Part shown: positions 4,100-6,543 of the stretch, in pieces
Position numbering within the stretch: the stretch's first letter is position 1
How the letters are laid out: every line of letters starts with the position of its first letter
From: CAZWZG01 sp964638245
GTDB lineage: Bacteria > Pseudomonadota > Alphaproteobacteria > Rhodobacterales > Rhodobacteraceae
Direction: 5' to 3'
Assembly: GCA_964638245.1 (NCBI GenBank)
Contig: CAZWZG010000164.1
Location: 1-6,543 of the forward strand
DNA: 6,543 nt
Position numbers and translations under genes: made by a program
The notes under the pieces: model-generated
The model's input: the letters and a program-made list of their open reading frames with translations, nothing else
Databases searched by the model: none
Told to the model about the DNA's origin: nothing

Positions 4100-5317
4100 A
4101 TGAGCGCCCTACCAAAGGCCCGGTTTCTGGACCGGACCACACCGCCCCACATCATGACGCTTGTCCTTCTCGCCGCGGTCGGCGCGATGAACCTTGCGGT
4201 GTTTTTACCGGCGCTAACGCAGATGGCGGCGTTCTTCGAGGCGCCTTACGCTTCAGTCGCTCTCGCGGTTCCACTTTATCTGATGGCCGTGGCTGTACTT
4301 CAGCTTTTCATCGGCCCGATTTCGGATCGCTACGGGCGACGCCCAGTGATCCTTTGGTCGCTCGCAATTTTCACGTTTGCGACCCTCTGCACCGTTTTTA
4401 CCCAATCGGTCGAGGCCTTCCTGTTCTGGCGCGTCGTGCAGGCCGTCATCGCGGCCAGTTTCGTTCTGTCGCGGGCAATCGTGCGCGACATGGTTCCCGC
4501 AGAACAAGCCGCTTCGATGATCGGCTATGTCGCCATGGGCATGGCATTGGTTCCGATGGTGGCGCCCATGATCGGCGGCGCCTTGTCCGAGGCCCTTGGC
4601 TGGCAGGCGACTTTTATCTTCACGATGCTGGCTGGTATAGCAGTGTTCGCCATTGCCTGGCAGGACTTGTCGGAAACAGCGGACCTCAAGGACGCCAGCT
4701 TTCGCGGGCAATTCGCGCAGTACCCCGAGCTTTTCGCGTCGCGCCGGTTCTGGGGCTACGCCTTGGCCGCCGCGTTCGCCTCGGGCGCGTTTTTCGCGTT
4801 TCTGGGCGGAGCACCTTTCGTTTCGACCAACTCTTATGGCTTGAGCGAGACCATGGCGGGCGTCGGATTCGGTGCACCGGCCATCGGGTATGCCACCGGC
4901 AACTTCATCGCGGGGCGTTTTTCGACGCGCCTCGGGTTCAACCGGATGATCCTGCTCGGGGCGGTGACCACCAGCCTTGGCATGGCGGCCCTCGCCATCT
5001 TGTCGATCACGGGCATGGACACGGCCACCCTCTTCTTCGCGCTGTGCGCAACGATTGGGCTGGGCAACGGTATGACCATTCCAAACGCTACAGCCGGGAT
5101 GATGTCGGTGCGCCCACAGCTTGCGGGAACGGCGTCGGGCATCGGCGGGGCCATCATGATCGGCGGCGGCGCTGCGCTCTCGGCACTGGCGAGCGCGTTG
5201 CTAGAGCGCTTCGGTGGCGTTGCGCCTCTGGCACTCGTCATGCTGATCTCGAGCGTTCTCGGGTTGCTCTCCATCCTTTACGTCATGCAGCGGGAAAAAG
5301 TCATCGCCCGCACCTAG
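4100..5317 (+). CDS. MFS transporter, Bcr/CflA-like DHA1 family, 405 aa
   Basis: An inner-membrane proton-coupled transporter, most likely an exporter. About 12 hydrophobic segments fill a protein of normal length (405 aa) for the family. The loop between TM2 and TM3 carries the MFS signature GPISDRYGRRP (72-82). TM5 has the G/P-rich run GMALVPMVAPMIGG (147-160), the drug:H+ antiporter motif C region. The second half has the looser repeat FIAGRFSTRLG (269-279). The N-terminus ARFLDRTTPPHI is, as I remember, typical of Roseobacter members and supports the ATG at 4100, although no clear Shine-Dalgarno precedes it; an internal ATG at 4154 would begin right at TM1. The gene ends 16 bp before pccR on the same strand and starts behind the TTTGCAAA cluster, so it is probably co-transcribed with pccR. 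Its substrate is unknown; export of a propionate-related acid or of an unrelated compound are both possible. Confidence 0.88.
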   Translation: MSALPKARFLDRTTPPHIMTLVLLAAVGAMNLAVFLPALTQMAAFFEAPYASVALAVPLYLMAVAVLQLFIGPISDRYGRRPVILWSLAIFTFATLCTVFTQSVEAFLFWRVVQAVIAASFVLSRAIVRDMVPAEQAASMIGYVAMGMALVPMVAPMIGGALSEALGWQATFIFTMLAGIAVFAIAWQDLSETADLKDASFRGQFAQYPELFASRRFWGYALAAAFASGAFFAFLGGAPFVSTNSYGLSETMAGVGFGAPAIGYATGNFIAGRFSTRLGFNRMILLGAVTTSLGMAALAILSITGMDTATLFFALCATIGLGNGMTIPNATAGMMSVRPQLAGTASGIGGAIMIGGGAALSALASALLERFGGVAPLALVMLISSVLGLLSILYVMQREKVIART

Positions 5318-5333
5318 CCGGGAGACGCCACAG

Positions 5334-6543
5334 ATGAGCACGCCAAAGGTCTATGCCGGTGCAAAGCTGCGCGAGATGCGGACGCGTCTTGCACTGACGC
5401 AAAAGGACTTCGCCACGAAGCTGGGCGTTTCCCTGCCCTATCTGAACCAAATGGAAAATAATCACCGCCCGCTGTCGGCGCAGGTGGTCCTGGCCCTGGC
5501 CTCGGAATTCGGCGCTGATCTGGCCGAGTTTTCTGCTGGTGATGGCACGCGCATGGTCAGCGATCTGCGCGAGGCGCTGGCGGATCCGGTCTTCACTGAT
5601 GCCGTCCCACTGGCAGACTTGCGCCTTGCGGCGTCCAACGCACCCGCCCTCGCCCATGCGTTCTTGTCGCTCCACCGCGCCTATCGCGATCAGACCGAAC
5701 GGTTGGCCTCGCTCGATCAGGCGATTGCGGGCGGGGACGGACGCATCGGGTTGACGCCATGGGAAGAGGTGCGCGATTTCTTTCATTATTGCGACAACTA
5801 CATCGACGCGCTTGACCGCGCCGCAGAACGGCAGGCCGCCAAAGGCGGATTGGCGGCCCAATTGGAGGCCGCCGGCGTGACGGTGCAGGTCAGCGGTGAT
5901 GCTGGATTGCGGCGCTATGATCCGAGCACGCGGGTCCTGTTGCTGTCCGATCAGGTGTCTGAGGCAACACGAAATTTTCAGGCCTGGCACCAGTTGGCAC
6001 TGTTGACCCAATCGGACTTGCTGGACGCAACGCTGGATCTGGCCCGGTTTTCATCCGGCGAGGCACGCGGTATCGGGCGGATCGGGTTGGCCAACTACTT
6101 CGCCGGTGCCGCGCAGATGCCGTATAGAGCCTTTCTGGAAGCCGCAAAGGAAACGCGCCACGACCTTGAACGGTTGGCGCACCGGTTCGGGGCAAGCATC
6201 GAACAGGTCGGCCACCGCCTGTCGACGCTGCAGCGCCACGGCGCCAAAGGCGTGCCGTTCTTCTTTGTGCGCGTCGATCAGGCGGGCACGATCACCAAAC
6301 GCCACTCGGCCACCCAGCTGCAATTCGCCCGCTACGGCGGCGCCTGCCCCCTATGGAACGTCCACCGCGCTTTCGAAACGCCAGGCCGGTTCCTGCGCCA
6401 ATTGGCTGAAACCCCGGACGGCGCGCGCTATTTCTGCCTTGCCCGCGACGTGTCCAAGCCGGGCGGCGCGTTCCATGCCCCCACGCGGCGCTATGCGATC
6501 GCCTTGGGCTGTAGCGTCGAGCACGCGACCGCCCTTGTCTATG
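5334..6543 (+). CDS. pccR: Short-chain fatty acyl-CoA regulator (ScfR/PccR type), C-terminus cut by the window
   Basis: A cytoplasmic transcription factor expected to sense a CoA ester and control propionyl-CoA assimilation. The 403 visible residues begin with an XRE-type helix-turn-helix (about 8-62: KLREMRTRLALTQKDFA, then LGVSLPYLNQMENNHRPLS). The middle is a degenerate ImmA/IrrE (M78-like, DUF955) domain: at the place of the zinc-protease HExxH motif it reads HQLAL (219-223), so protease activity is not expected. From about 252 on comes the ScfR-specific DUF2083 region with FGASIEQVGHRLSTLQRHG (285-303), FFFVRVD (309-315) and CPLWNVHRAF (338-347). About 60 residues are probably missing at the right edge. 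The ATG has GGGAG 9 nt upstream. It directly follows the MFS gene, and the matching TTTGCAAA operators lie before that gene, divergent from pccB. Naming as PccR rests on family plus locus; relatives controlling other acyl-CoA pathways share the architecture. Confidence 0.9.
   Translation, partial: MSTPKVYAGAKLREMRTRLALTQKDFATKLGVSLPYLNQMENNHRPLSAQVVLALASEFGADLAEFSAGDGTRMVSDLREALADPVFTDAVPLADLRLAASNAPALAHAFLSLHRAYRDQTERLASLDQAIAGGDGRIGLTPWEEVRDFFHYCDNYIDALDRAAERQAAKGGLAAQLEAAGVTVQVSGDAGLRRYDPSTRVLLLSDQVSEATRNFQAWHQLALLTQSDLLDATLDLARFSSGEARGIGRIGLANYFAGAAQMPYRAFLEAAKETRHDLERLAHRFGASIEQVGHRLSTLQRHGAKGVPFFFVRVDQAGTITKRHSATQLQFARYGGACPLWNVHRAFETPGRFLRQLAETPDGARYFCLARDVSKPGGAFHAPTRRYAIALGCSVEHATALVY

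Noticed and set aside
3925..4155. A 76-aa minus-strand frame with a hydrophobic stretch, across the operator region.
   Set aside because: It starts inside the MFS gene and covers the TTTGCAAA sites and the pccB upstream region; the hydrophobic part is most likely incidental, and no ribosome site supports it.
3991..5337. A 448-aa plus-strand reading frame over the transporter gene.
   Set aside because: It is the shifted frame of the MFS gene: the product is full of Arg, Gly and His runs without domains, whereas the other frame gives 12 membrane segments and MFS motifs.

Overview
The window looks like part of a Rhodobacteraceae (Roseobacter-group alphaproteobacterium) chromosome. The DNA is GC-rich with strongly G/C third codon positions. 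The genes at both ends and in the middle belong to the propionyl-CoA carboxylase (PCC) locus as it is known from Rhodobacter, Ruegeria and Roseobacter. The genus assignment is inferred from protein resemblance recalled from memory, not from a search.

Layout. Minus strand, read from right to left: pccB (PCC beta, 3886 to 2354); two small coupled genes (2373-2017 and 2017-1694); a 190-nt gap rich in hairpins; a 39-aa lipoprotein gene (1503-1384); a 117-aa unknown gene (1314-961); a 340-nt gap holding a promoter candidate, a consensus DnaA box and a run of inverted repeats; a 68-aa glycine-rich lipoprotein gene (620-414); two strong palindromes; and the start of pccA (PCC alpha, 316 to beyond base 1). 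Plus strand: a 12-TM MFS transporter (4100-5317), followed 16 bases later by pccR (5334 to beyond the right end), a short-chain fatty acyl-CoA regulator of the ScfR/RamB type.

How they fit together. PccA and PccB form the biotin-dependent enzyme that carboxylates propionyl-CoA to (S)-methylmalonyl-CoA, feeding the methylmalonyl-CoA pathway. PccR is expected to sense an acyl-CoA and control pccB. The divergent 213-bp region between pccB and the MFS gene carries a cluster of TTTGCAAA-like sites, the motif type bound by this regulator family. The MFS gene lies between that operator cluster and pccR, so transporter, regulator and enzyme probably form one regulon.

Most worth a second look: PccB has Val where PCC beta subunits normally have the substrate-selecting Asp; the operator is not the simple spaced pair of octamers; an MFS transporter is embedded in the pccR transcription unit; and a set of small unknown or lipoprotein genes, one only 39 aa, separates pccB from pccA with structured non-coding gaps. 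I see no transposon, CRISPR array, tRNA or rRNA.
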